24,008 nt of DNA, from positions 1 through 24,008 of the IMG/VR virus record IMGVR_UViG_3300028840_002442; one strand, 5' to 3'. The notes beneath the pieces were generated by a model, which worked only from the letters and a program-made list of their open reading frames with translations, ran no database searches and was not told where the DNA came from. This document shows, one piece after another, positions 8,772-15,558 of this stretch; positions within the stretch are counted from its first letter, which is position 1; each line of letters opens with the position of its first letter. The position numbers and the translations under genes are program-made. Source of the DNA: a virus.

Positions 8772-9541
8772 TTTTTTTGCAGTGCGATCCACTCGCGGTA
8801 CTTAAAAAAGTCAACGATTGCGTTAAGCATGATGCTTGCCACGTCAGTCGACATCCAACCTGGGCGGATCTTATCCAGTGTCGATAAGATCGCGTGGTCG
8901 ACCCGATAATTGATAGCCAGCGCGCGGCAAACCATCTCGAAGGCAAACTGATCTTGCTCGGGCGTAAAGTCCTGGGCGAGCACCGCCCCCTGCGATTCGG
9001 CCGAGGTGTCGATCAGATCCCATAGCTTGCCCGAGTCGTCCCAAAACTCGCGATAGATCTCACTCACGCCGACGACCGGCTTATCTTCCTTATCCCAACC
9101 GAAGGCCGCCGGTAAACGGCCACGAGGATTGTCGAGCGACCGGGCGATCGGCACGATCCACGCATGGTCGTACGCGTCGACGACCGGCAGCCCGTCTATC
9201 GTGTCGTGCCGCTCGAGATCGGTTGGCGTAGGCGGCTGGTCGGTTAACCAACCGATCCACCGTTTCGAGCCGTCGCCGATTTTGCGCCACGTTTGATTTT
9301 CGGGATCGTACCCCAAGTGGCGCGGCAACGTGCCGTTCAGCGGCACAGGGAATAGCATAACGCCGGACATCCCCTCGGGGCCGGCGTTGATGTTTTGGGC
9401 GATGACGCGCTTTGGGATCGTGTGGCAATCCCGCAACGCGCCATCGCAGCCGCGGTGGCGAAGTTCATGCGCAAGAAGCCGGCCAGAAGATGCCAGCTCC
9501 TTCTCTTTAGTATTGGGTAAGAAGTGCCAAAAAGCGACCAT
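8675..9541 (-). CDS. Putative tail assembly chaperone (gpG-like by position), shorter zero-frame product
   Basis: This 288-residue protein lies between the probable tail tube and the tape measure, the place of the lambda G/T pair. I do not recognise its N-terminal part (MVAFWHFLPNTKEKEL, then two Cys near 32 and 39). The C-terminal third is helical and acidic. Near its end, codons CAA AAA AAA ATC form a run of nine A (8770-8778), and the -1 frame stays open to the tape-measure start. The zero-frame product ends with a Ser/Thr/Pro-rich tail (EITTAPVEESKP). It probably binds the tape measure and recruits tube subunits during tail assembly. The family is uncertain; the frameshift signal and gene order are the main evidence. 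Confidence 0.6.
   Translation of the reverse strand: MVAFWHFLPNTKEKELASSGRLLAHELRHRGCDGALRDCHTIPKRVIAQNINAGPEGMSGVMLFPVPLNGTLPRHLGYDPENQTWRKIGDGSKRWIGWLTDQPPTPTDLERHDTIDGLPVVDAYDHAWIVPIARSLDNPRGRLPAAFGWDKEDKPVVGVSEIYREFWDDSGKLWDLIDTSAESQGAVLAQDFTPEQDQFAFEMVCRALAINYRVDHAILSTLDKIRPGWMSTDVASIMLNAIVDFFKYREWIALQKKIESQLEAPAGSTSSGGTPDEITTAPVEESKP
8771..8777 (-). promoter_or_regulatory. Predicted -1 programmed frameshift site (A AAA AAA)
   Basis: On the minus strand the zero frame reads CAA AAA AAA ATC, which holds the classical slippery heptamer A AAA AAA. It lies about 100 bases before the end of the tail chaperone gene, where long-tailed phages usually place this signal. I did not find a convincing downstream hairpin or pseudoknot by eye, although CCAATTGG and GC-rich segments follow it. 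Confidence 0.6.
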
Positions 9542-9560
9542 AACCGCGGCTTACTTTCTG

Positions 9561-10481
9561 CTAGGGGATGGCGACTCCGGTGGTGACCGTGAAGAGGTCC
9601 TGACCGGCCGCCGGACGCTCCAAATGGACCTCTAAGGTGGCCGAACCTGGGCTGCTCGCGCTACGCCGTTTCTTCAGTACGCCCTTGGTGGCGGCGAACT
9701 TAATGTGTTCGGTTTGATTGTCGGCGTAGTTGATGCTGGCACGCTTACGCTTGCGCAGGTACCAGTCAAAGCCTGTCACCTCTTCCCCCTCGAGGCTATA
9801 CTGAGCCGCCGTTTCGATGTCGTGCGTTTCAATCGTGATCACCGGCCGGTAGGTCTTGATACACACAAAACTCGGGGCCGTTTCGCCGCCGCTGGCGATC
9901 TTCTCGACCACAACGTTATTGTTCCACGTGACCGAAGTCACGCCGCCCAGCTCGCTGGAGTTGATAACCGTTTTGCCCAGCGTATAGAGGCTGTTAACAA
10001 CCGGGCTGGCGGTGATCGCTTCGTCGGGCGTCATTACCAGCGACGCATTCGACCCGTTATAGGTCGCATGCAGTTGCAGCGTCGACCGCGCCTCTTGCCC
10101 TTGGCTGACCGAGATCTGATCCCAAAACAGCATGGCGTTTGATTGCAATCGATACTGGACATGGGCGCCGGTCGTTTCGTCGATCCGGAATGCCGCCTCT
10201 TCCGCTTCACGGAACCACAGGTCGACGTTTTCGGAAGTGCAATCACGCGCGACCGAGTCCTTATCGCACAACGTAAAAATCTTATCCATATCCAGCGTCG
10301 GGACACTGAACACCGGCGACTGCATTGCGGACCCGACGAAACTAGGCACATAGTCACCAGCTGTAAACTGGGTCAGATCTTCGATGTTGGTTTCGACCGC
10401 TTGATCTTCACACTGAGCCACATACGTGGATCCGATTTTGATGCCGGCCGGGTAAAAAAGGACATTAGTGCTCCCAGACAT
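9561..10481 (-). CDS. Probable major tail tube protein
   Basis: The start is placed at the ATG at 10481 (MSGSTNVLFYPAG), with a TGGAG ribosome binding site just upstream; the longer frame begins inside a terminator hairpin and is unlikely. The product has about 306 residues, is rich in beta-forming residues and has no signal peptide. Its position after the neck genes and before the tail chaperone and tape measure is that of the tail tube subunit. The C-terminal third has a basic stretch (WYLRKRKRASINY, KKRRSASS) that may face the lumen or neighbouring subunits. Upstream, 10495-10606 is a structured leader with an intrinsic terminator, so expression may be specially controlled. I do not recognise the family from primary sequence, so the call depends on order and size. 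Confidence 0.5.
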   Translation of the reverse strand: MSGSTNVLFYPAGIKIGSTYVAQCEDQAVETNIEDLTQFTAGDYVPSFVGSAMQSPVFSVPTLDMDKIFTLCDKDSVARDCTSENVDLWFREAEEAAFRIDETTGAHVQYRLQSNAMLFWDQISVSQGQEARSTLQLHATYNGSNASLVMTPDEAITASPVVNSLYTLGKTVINSSELGGVTSVTWNNNVVVEKIASGGETAPSFVCIKTYRPVITIETHDIETAAQYSLEGEEVTGFDWYLRKRKRASINYADNQTEHIKFAATKGVLKKRRSASSPGSATLEVHLERPAAGQDLFTVTTGVAIP

Positions 10482-10494
10482 GCCGAACTCCAGA

Positions 10495-10526
10495 ATTAAA
10501 ATGGGGGACGCGATTCGCGCCCCCAT
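10495..10526 (-). terminator. Intrinsic terminator or attenuator before the tail tube gene
   Basis: In minus-strand sense, ATGGGGG pairs with CCCCCAT around an inner CGCG/CGCG stem, followed by TTTAATT. The U-rich tract ends about 14 bases before the start codon and next to the TGGAG site, so no promoter fits between them. Transcripts must read through it to reach the tube gene. Confidence 0.7.
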
Positions 10527-10606
10527 CAAAGGCTCGACATGGATGACATCCGAAGACTGGCCTGTCGACCGGATGCCGGCCGCGAATATCCGCGGCCCCC
10601 TGGTTA
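10495..10606 (-). repeat. Structured leader cassette, copy B
   Basis: In minus-strand sense it starts TAACCAGGGGGCCGCG, which forms a perfect stem with CGCGGCC. Then come GGCATCCGG, a variable middle, GTCGAGCCTTTGATGGGGG and the terminator hairpin. The same blocks in the same order occur at 12809-12932. Loops and the middle differ while stem arms are kept, as expected for a conserved RNA or a binding site. In this copy GGCATCCG can also pair with CGGATGTC (one G-U pair), giving a second hairpin. Confidence 0.7.
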
Positions 10607-10613
10607 TTGTTTT

Positions 10614-11129
10614 TCACATTCGTGCGCGACGCTGCTCACGATTGCGGTTAAGTTTGCTCTCCGTGACTCGTTGGTAAAGTGCCTGCAACTCGTCGGATTC
10701 CTGACGCGTTGTACGTGTGAGCTCGTCGCCGAGCGGTGGGTGTTTCAGTTTGTAAGGTCGAATACGGATGTACCGCGGCGTCGGCAATTGCAGTGTCACT
10801 CGCGTCGGGTACGCCCGCGGGTATAGCCGTTGACGCACCGCGGCGCGCGTGTCGCCCGAATACACCAGCGGCAAAAGGCCGCCGCCCGGTACTGGGTACC
10901 GTTGCCCGCCTCGACGGATCCATCCGCGTTTTTTGCGTGCCAGGTACGCCGGTGTTCGCGCCTGGTAGTGATAAAGGTCCTCCGCGCCCGTCTCGAAGTG
11001 ACGCATTTTGAAATGCCGGTCCCAATACTGACCGACCGCAAAGAACCCTTCGCGGCTCGCTTCGCGCAGCGCCCGTGTAGAAACCTCCTCCGAGGTAACG
11101 TCGAATCGCAATCGCAAGTCGGCAGACAT
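10614..11129 (-). CDS. Putative tail completion / minor tail protein
   Basis: This 171-residue, Arg-rich protein (calculated charge clearly positive) lies between the neck genes and the tail tube. The N-terminal part is helical (TRALREASREGFFAVGQYWD), the middle has Gly and Pro (GGQRYPVPGGGLLPLVYSG) and the end is a charged helix. The position matches lambda Z or HK97 gp10-like proteins that finish the tail before joining to the head. I do not see a diagnostic motif. It lies three bases after the upstream stop. Structured leader copy B follows directly downstream. Confidence 0.45.
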   Translation of the reverse strand: MSADLRLRFDVTSEEVSTRALREASREGFFAVGQYWDRHFKMRHFETGAEDLYHYQARTPAYLARKKRGWIRRGGQRYPVPGGGLLPLVYSGDTRAAVRQRLYPRAYPTRVTLQLPTPRYIRIRPYKLKHPPLGDELTRTTRQESDELQALYQRVTESKLNRNREQRRARM

Positions 11130-11132
11130 CCA

Positions 11133-11654
11133 TCACCCTACTGAGTCCCCAATAAACAGCTGCCACGACTGATACCAGAAGTCCCGCTCTGGCTCGGCCA
11201 CGCTTCGCTCGCTGATCGGTGTGCGAATCGCCGGCGTTGCCATTTCGATTCCGGCCAGCGGTAGCGTGTATGTACTGCCGCGCCCCTGATTCGCCGCAAT
11301 CCACTCCATCAGGTCGCCCATGAACGTCACGAAGTAGCGTTTGCTCAACTTGTGGGCCGCGTTTGCCGTCCGCCCGCTGGCCGCATATGGAACAGCTTTT
11401 TCGAAGTACGCCACTTCGATAGCGCCGACGGCTTTCAATTCGTAAACGCAATACTTCTGCCACCGCACGTCTGCCTCGCGGATCACGAAGTACGGCATAG
11501 CCGCCATCGCGTCGACCAAGTCTTCGTAGTGATCGTCGGCAATGCGATTGTCGATCACATTTTGCACCGTCGACTCGCCAACTCGCGTTGCCACGCTCGG
11601 GCTCGTGCAGTTCGCTATCAGTGTTTCGACACCGCCTAACCATTCGTCGATCAT
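11133..11654 (-). CDS. Putative tail terminator or neck protein
   Basis: The 173-residue product has mixed alpha/beta character without signal peptide or membrane segment. The start ATG overlaps the stop of the preceding gene by four bases (11651-11654), so the two are coupled. In the lambda-like order, a protein of this size between head-tail joining and tail tube genes is often the tail terminator (gpU-like) or a neck part. Segments that stand out are AVGAIEVAYFEKAVPY and SKRYFVTFMGDLMEWI. Function is inferred only from order and size. Confidence 0.45.
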   Translation of the reverse strand: MIDEWLGGVETLIANCTSPSVATRVGESTVQNVIDNRIADDHYEDLVDAMAAMPYFVIREADVRWQKYCVYELKAVGAIEVAYFEKAVPYAASGRTANAAHKLSKRYFVTFMGDLMEWIAANQGRGSTYTLPLAGIEMATPAIRTPISERSVAEPERDFWYQSWQLFIGDSVG

Positions 11655-12010
11655 CGCATTGAGCCGCTTACTGACGGCACGCTTCTTCGTTGGAAATTCA
11701 CGCGGTACGTAAGCGGCCGAACCTCAACGTCGAACTGATATAAGTAAGGCCGCTCACCATCCGCCAACGTCACACTGCAACCACGGCTCGGCGCTTCGTC
11801 TAAGTCCGACCGCTGTAATAACACCTCGAGCTCTTCCACCAGCCGCTGCCCACCTCGGTCGTCATATTCCATCCGTTGCCGATGGCGCGTTAACGCGTTG
11901 ACGGTGGCATTTTTGCCGTTGGCATACGTGTAGGTGATCTCTACCGCCTGGTTATCCGTGTTGAAAACCAGGTTGCTATTACACGCTGCTTCGAGGGTTG
12001 AAAGTGACAT
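11651..12010 (-). CDS. Putative head-tail joining protein
   Basis: This 119-residue protein starts MSLSTLEAACNSNLVF, has a beta-rich first half (AVEITYTYANGKNATV) and a basic end (NFQRRSVPSVSG). It follows the 12.1-12.8 kb structural gene after a gap that holds a strong GC hairpin ending about ten bases before the ATG. It is coupled to the next gene by an ATGA overlap. In lambda-type maps the head-tail joiner (gpFII) or adaptor lies here. There is no clear family motif, so the role is inferred from order. Confidence 0.4.
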   Translation of the reverse strand: MSLSTLEAACNSNLVFNTDNQAVEITYTYANGKNATVNALTRHRQRMEYDDRGGQRLVEELEVLLQRSDLDEAPSRGCSVTLADGERPYLYQFDVEVRPLTYRVNFQRRSVPSVSGSMR

Positions 12011-12020
12011 GTTTCAAACA

Positions 12021-12057
12021 GCCCGCCCCCCAGGAAGCAAAAGCCCAGGGGGCGGGC
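12021..12057 (-). terminator. GC-rich hairpin before the head-tail joining gene
   Basis: GCCCGCCCCC (12021-12030) and GGGGGCGGGC (12048-12057) form a perfect 10-bp stem with a 17-base loop. On the minus strand it is followed only by CTGTTTG-like sequence, so a U-tract is weak. It may terminate inefficiently, block ribosomes or protect the mRNA 5' end. Confidence 0.5.
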
Positions 12058-12086
12058 ACTCCGTCCCGACCGACCATCAAGGAGGA

Positions 12087-12794
12087 TCAAACGGTTGTCT
12101 TGTAGTCGACGATCACTTCATCGATCGTAACTGCGTTCGTGTTGTTGTCGCTCGTCTTTTGGATCTGAACGACTGGTTGCAACCCGTCGCTGTAGGCGTT
12201 CATGTTGAACACCGTGCCGTCGCATACACGACGCAACGAGCCGTAGCTGTCGGACATGAAAAACTGCACGGCAGCCTTGCCGCCCAGCGACAGTTGCGGC
12301 GCCTCACGGGTGTAAATCCCCGTGCCAAAATCGATCGCGAATCGCTTGAAACTCGTGCTCAGCGTATCGCCGGTCGCCTTATCATCGGTGTCCGTCGTAC
12401 CGTCGTCAGTTTCGCACACGACGTTGTTGTTTCCGATCAAACGGAAATGCGCATGCGCGGTGACGGCATCCGGATCGTCATTGCGAGCGGACCACATGCC
12501 CCACGCGACCGACGTTGCTGTGTCGAGCGTGGCAGCCGAAACCTTGAGTACCATCTCCATGCGGAGCAGCACGTCAATATCGAATGCCAAAACGTCGCCA
12601 AACGATAGGCAGATGTTTTGCACCTCAGTGGTGTTGTCCATCGTCAGTGCGAGGCCGCCCAGGTTTGCTCCGACATACGTCGGTGTGCCGGCAGCTGACG
12701 TGTCAGTAATCACCCACGGGCTTTGCGATGCGGACCCGGCGGGCTGGTTGTATCCACGGAAGACCCAGTGGAATCTTCGAGTCTGTAGTGACAT
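12087..12794 (-). CDS. Virion structural protein after the capsid gene, possibly head decoration
   Basis: The start is set at the ATG at 12794 (MSLQTRRFHWVFRGYN), with AAAGG a few bases upstream; the frame to 12815 would begin in the leader. The product has 235 residues and reads as a beta-rich structural protein: many Asp, Thr, Ser and Val, no signal peptide. It follows the protease-capsid gene, where decoration proteins (lambda gpD type) or other head proteins are often found, but it is much longer than gpD. An acidic loop (DDGTTDTDDKATGD, about 130-143) is notable. Structured leader copy A with an intrinsic terminator sits immediately upstream, as for the probable tail tube gene, which hints at separate control of an abundant protein. 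No family is recognised. Confidence 0.45.
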   Translation of the reverse strand: MSLQTRRFHWVFRGYNQPAGSASQSPWVITDTSAAGTPTYVGANLGGLALTMDNTTEVQNICLSFGDVLAFDIDVLLRMEMVLKVSAATLDTATSVAWGMWSARNDDPDAVTAHAHFRLIGNNNVVCETDDGTTDTDDKATGDTLSTSFKRFAIDFGTGIYTREAPQLSLGGKAAVQFFMSDSYGSLRRVCDGTVFNMNAYSDGLQPVVQIQKTSDNNTNAVTIDEVIVDYKTTV

Positions 12795-12808
12795 CGAACC
12801 TTTTCTCC

Positions 12809-12847
12809 AAAACAAAACGGGGGCACGCGATTACTCGCGAACCCCCC
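12809..12847 (-). terminator. Intrinsic terminator or attenuator before the 12.1-12.8 kb structural gene
   Basis: In minus sense, GGGGG is paired with CCCCC around an inner TCGCGA...TCGCG stem, followed by GTTTTGTTTT. The U-rich tract ends about 14 bases before the start codon, with GGAG directly following, so the gene must be transcribed by read-through. Confidence 0.7.
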
Positions 12848-12932
12848 ATCAAAGGCTCGACGTGATGGCGTCTCGAAGGAGTGGCCGCTCCTGCCGGATG
12901 CCAGGCCGCGAGTTAACGCGGCCCCCTGGTTA
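12809..12932 (-). repeat. Structured leader cassette, copy A
   Basis: This copy shares with 10495-10606, in order: TAACCAGGGGGCCGCG, CGCGGCC, GGCATCCGG, GTCGAGCCTTTGATGGGGG, a CGCG stem, CCCCC and a T-rich end with GGAG. It has an extra small hairpin, AGGAG/CTCCT, in the variable middle. It fills most of the gap between the capsid stop (12961) and the next start. Neither copy seems to encode protein. Confidence 0.7.
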
Positions 12933-12960
12933 AACGCTCAGGAACCTCTTCAAAAAAGGA

Positions 12961-15558
12961 TCACTCGCCGTCATCCAAAATCGCATAGCGATACGTTTTC
13001 ACTGCCGCGCCGACTCGCCCCTCGAGGCTCACCCACGTGGTCTTGTTTTTCGGTTCATACCAACGCTCGCGCCGACCGCGGGTACCAAAGCCGCGGAAGT
13101 AAGCACGGATCACGGTCGCTCGACGGAACTGCGTCGGATCTGCAAACGCGTACCACTTTTTCGTGCTCGACGCATTCAGGGCGGGCTCGGGGATCACGTC
13201 AACCTGACCACGGTACAAACCGATATTTGCCGTCGTGGCCGCGACCTTCGATTCCCGCAGCTGCTCGTAGGTCCAGAAGGTTCGGCGTGCCGCTTGCGCT
13301 ACCGCACCCGTCGGGCATAACAGCGTGTTCAGCGTCGCCTCGATCGTTTGCGTCGTATCGATCCCCGTTTGAGCCGCCAGCTTCGTCTCGAGCGCAGCCC
13401 ACTCGGTGTCGCTCGGGGCCGCGCCCGAGTCTTGGTGATTGCTGTGGTTCGTGTCGTCGAAGAGGTCGTACTCATCGAGTAGCGCCACGTTTCCGGTAAT
13501 TAGGTTCAAGCAGAGTCGATTGACCGTAGTTTCCCATGCCTCACCCAACGCATAAGCGTCTTCGGTAATCTGGTTCCGATCGTCGTTGGCAATCAGCACT
13601 GGTGTGAAGCCGATGGCATTGCCGAAGCGTCGCAGGTACAACCACGAAAGGCACTCTTCGGAAATACTCAGCTGCTTGAAATCTTCAGCGTCCATCACCT
13701 CGTCGAGCTGATCCGTCGTGCCTTTATTCACGATCGGCACACTCTTGAAGTTCGGTAACCCGCTGGCATACTCCGCCGTCCACAGACGGTACTTTTTGTC
13801 CGCCAGTTGGATCGCGTCGTCAATAATCACGTTCGCCAAGTTGCTGAGCAAGTTAGGAAACGCTCCGGGCCTCGCGTACGGGATGTCGCCGCCGGAAGCC
13901 AGAATACCGTCTTCTGGTGAGAGGCTGGCGACCTTCCGATCGGCGCCCGGCACATCCATTGCTCGCGCGGCAATGTCCTCGGGCTCTTCCCACTCACTGG
14001 CTGCAGCACCCTGGAAACGTAGAGACTGCTTGGCGAAGTGCAATAGCGGCGCGTTTGCCAGCCGCTTGACTTCGGGCCGCGCATTTAGATCGTGTCGCTG
14101 ATTCGCGCGCATGATACCATACGCCATGGCGTCAACCGCGTCGGCCGCCCACTGGTCTTCGCCTTCGCCGGTGACGTTGACGGTGCCCTTCTTTACCGGC
14201 GGTTCCTGCTCGCCGGCCTTCTTCAGCCAATCGCTTGCGATTTCGGCGTGCGAGCGATCGCTGGCCTTGGCATCTTTCAACATCTCGGCGGTGACGACCG
14301 GCGTTTCACGCCCCTCGTTCAGTAGCGTCGCACTGGCCTCGAGGTCTGCCCATCGCTTTGCCTCGGCGGCTCGCGCCTCGGCCCGCGCCTCTTCGAGTTC
14401 GCGGTGGTGAGCATCGACCACGTTAGCCGCCGCCTTCGCCGGGTCGGGCGTGCCATTGGTCAGCGCCTTGAGGATCTCGTCCTCGCCTTTCGGCACGGCT
14501 TGGCCGCGCGCATCAAACCACGCCGCCAGAACACCTTGACAAGTTGCGCCGTCATCCTCCAGCGATGCAATCAGGTTACGGGCGAACAAAGCCGCCTTAA
14601 TCTTATCGTTCATTCGTTCGGACTCCTGTGCCCTAATGCCCGTACGAGCGGCCACACCAGCCCGATTCCGGTTTCGTTCTTGTTCAAACACGTCCTCGAT
14701 CAGACGCACGTCGTCGATCATCCCGACGGCCTTCGCCGCCTCCGCAAGCATCACCGAACCGCGACCGAATGATGCCTCCACCTCCGCGACCGTCTTACCA
14801 CGGTCTTCGGCCACCGCATTCACGAACATTCGGTAGGCGCCGTCAATTCGATCTTGGATCGACTTCTTCCGCTCGGCGCTCAGCTCCTCGTATGCGTTGC
14901 CGGCCGCCTTGAGGTCGCCAGCGCGAAACACGTGGAACTTGATGCCTGCATCATCCGCGGCCTTCGTGATGTTTTTCAGAATCGTGTAAACGCCAATCGA
15001 GCCGACCTCGGTAGACGGCGACGCAAATACCTCGGTCGCTGCCGCGCCGATGTAATAGGCCGCCGATGCCATCATATTTCGCGCGACGACAACGACCCGC
15101 TTACCCTTCTCGCGAGCTCGCTTAATCGACTGCCGCGCCTCTTCAGTGCCACTGACCACGCCACCAGGCGAGTCGACTTCAATTAGGATCGTTTGCACGC
15201 AAGGGTTATCGCCGGCCCGTTCCATTTCGGCCGCAAATTGCTGCGTGCTCGTGCCGCCGGAACACTGCATCATCAGGTTCATGCGCGGCCCAAGCGTACC
15301 GAAGAGTCGCATGACCTGCACACCGTCAACGATCACCGGCCCGCCTTCTTCGTCACCTTCGCCAGCCAAGTCGGCAAATAGCGAACCGCGTTGCTCGGCG
15401 ATCGTCGCGCGTATATGCTCTTCATCGGCTACCCAGCCGTTTGCGCGCAGCTCGAGAAACTCCACGATCTGCTCGAGCTTCGGCTCATAAATCGCCCATG
15501 GTTCATTGAGCGCAGAGCGGACGATATTACGCGCCTTGTAATCACGACTTTGCGGCAC
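12961..15558 (-). CDS. S49 (SppA-like) prohead protease fused to major capsid protein
   Basis: This 865-residue protein joins two head functions. Residues about 75-290 are an S49 peptidase: IEVDSPGG (127-133), the nucleophile motif NMMASAAYYIG with Ser165, EVGSIGVY (184-191) and Lys217 in AGDLKAAGNAYEELS. The Ser-Lys distance of 52 residues equals that of known SppA enzymes. Residues about 310-450 are helical and charged and likely serve as scaffold. From about 470 to the end the sequence reads as a HK97-fold, Mu gpT-like capsid protein (LLSNLANVIIDDAIQLADKKY, RRFGNAIGFTPVLIANDD). Self-cleavage would release mature capsid. Protease-capsid fusions are known in some phages, but in lambda these are separate genes (C, nu3, E). 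It overlaps the portal gene by 17 bases. Confidence 0.85.
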   Translation of the reverse strand: MPQSRDYKARNIVRSALNEPWAIYEPKLEQIVEFLELRANGWVADEEHIRATIAEQRGSLFADLAGEGDEEGGPVIVDGVQVMRLFGTLGPRMNLMMQCSGGTSTQQFAAEMERAGDNPCVQTILIEVDSPGGVVSGTEEARQSIKRAREKGKRVVVVARNMMASAAYYIGAAATEVFASPSTEVGSIGVYTILKNITKAADDAGIKFHVFRAGDLKAAGNAYEELSAERKKSIQDRIDGAYRMFVNAVAEDRGKTVAEVEASFGRGSVMLAEAAKAVGMIDDVRLIEDVFEQERNRNRAGVAARTGIRAQESERMNDKIKAALFARNLIASLEDDGATCQGVLAAWFDARGQAVPKGEDEILKALTNGTPDPAKAAANVVDAHHRELEEARAEARAAEAKRWADLEASATLLNEGRETPVVTAEMLKDAKASDRSHAEIASDWLKKAGEQEPPVKKGTVNVTGEGEDQWAADAVDAMAYGIMRANQRHDLNARPEVKRLANAPLLHFAKQSLRFQGAAASEWEEPEDIAARAMDVPGADRKVASLSPEDGILASGGDIPYARPGAFPNLLSNLANVIIDDAIQLADKKYRLWTAEYASGLPNFKSVPIVNKGTTDQLDEVMDAEDFKQLSISEECLSWLYLRRFGNAIGFTPVLIANDDRNQITEDAYALGEAWETTVNRLCLNLITGNVALLDEYDLFDDTNHSNHQDSGAAPSDTEWAALETKLAAQTGIDTTQTIEATLNTLLCPTGAVAQAARRTFWTYEQLRESKVAATTANIGLYRGQVDVIPEPALNASSTKKWYAFADPTQFRRATVIRAYFRGFGTRGRRERWYEPKNKTTWVSLEGRVGAAVKTYRYAILDDGE

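Noticed and set aside
10648-11643. 331-codon open frame on the minus strand overlapping two neck genes
   Set aside because: Its product is extremely rich in Arg, Gly and Cys as expected from a shifted frame in GC-rich DNA; the two coupled frames look like real proteins.
12021-12057. Third copy of the leader cassette
   Set aside because: It shares GC-rich hairpin character and position, but none of the ordered blocks of the two true copies.
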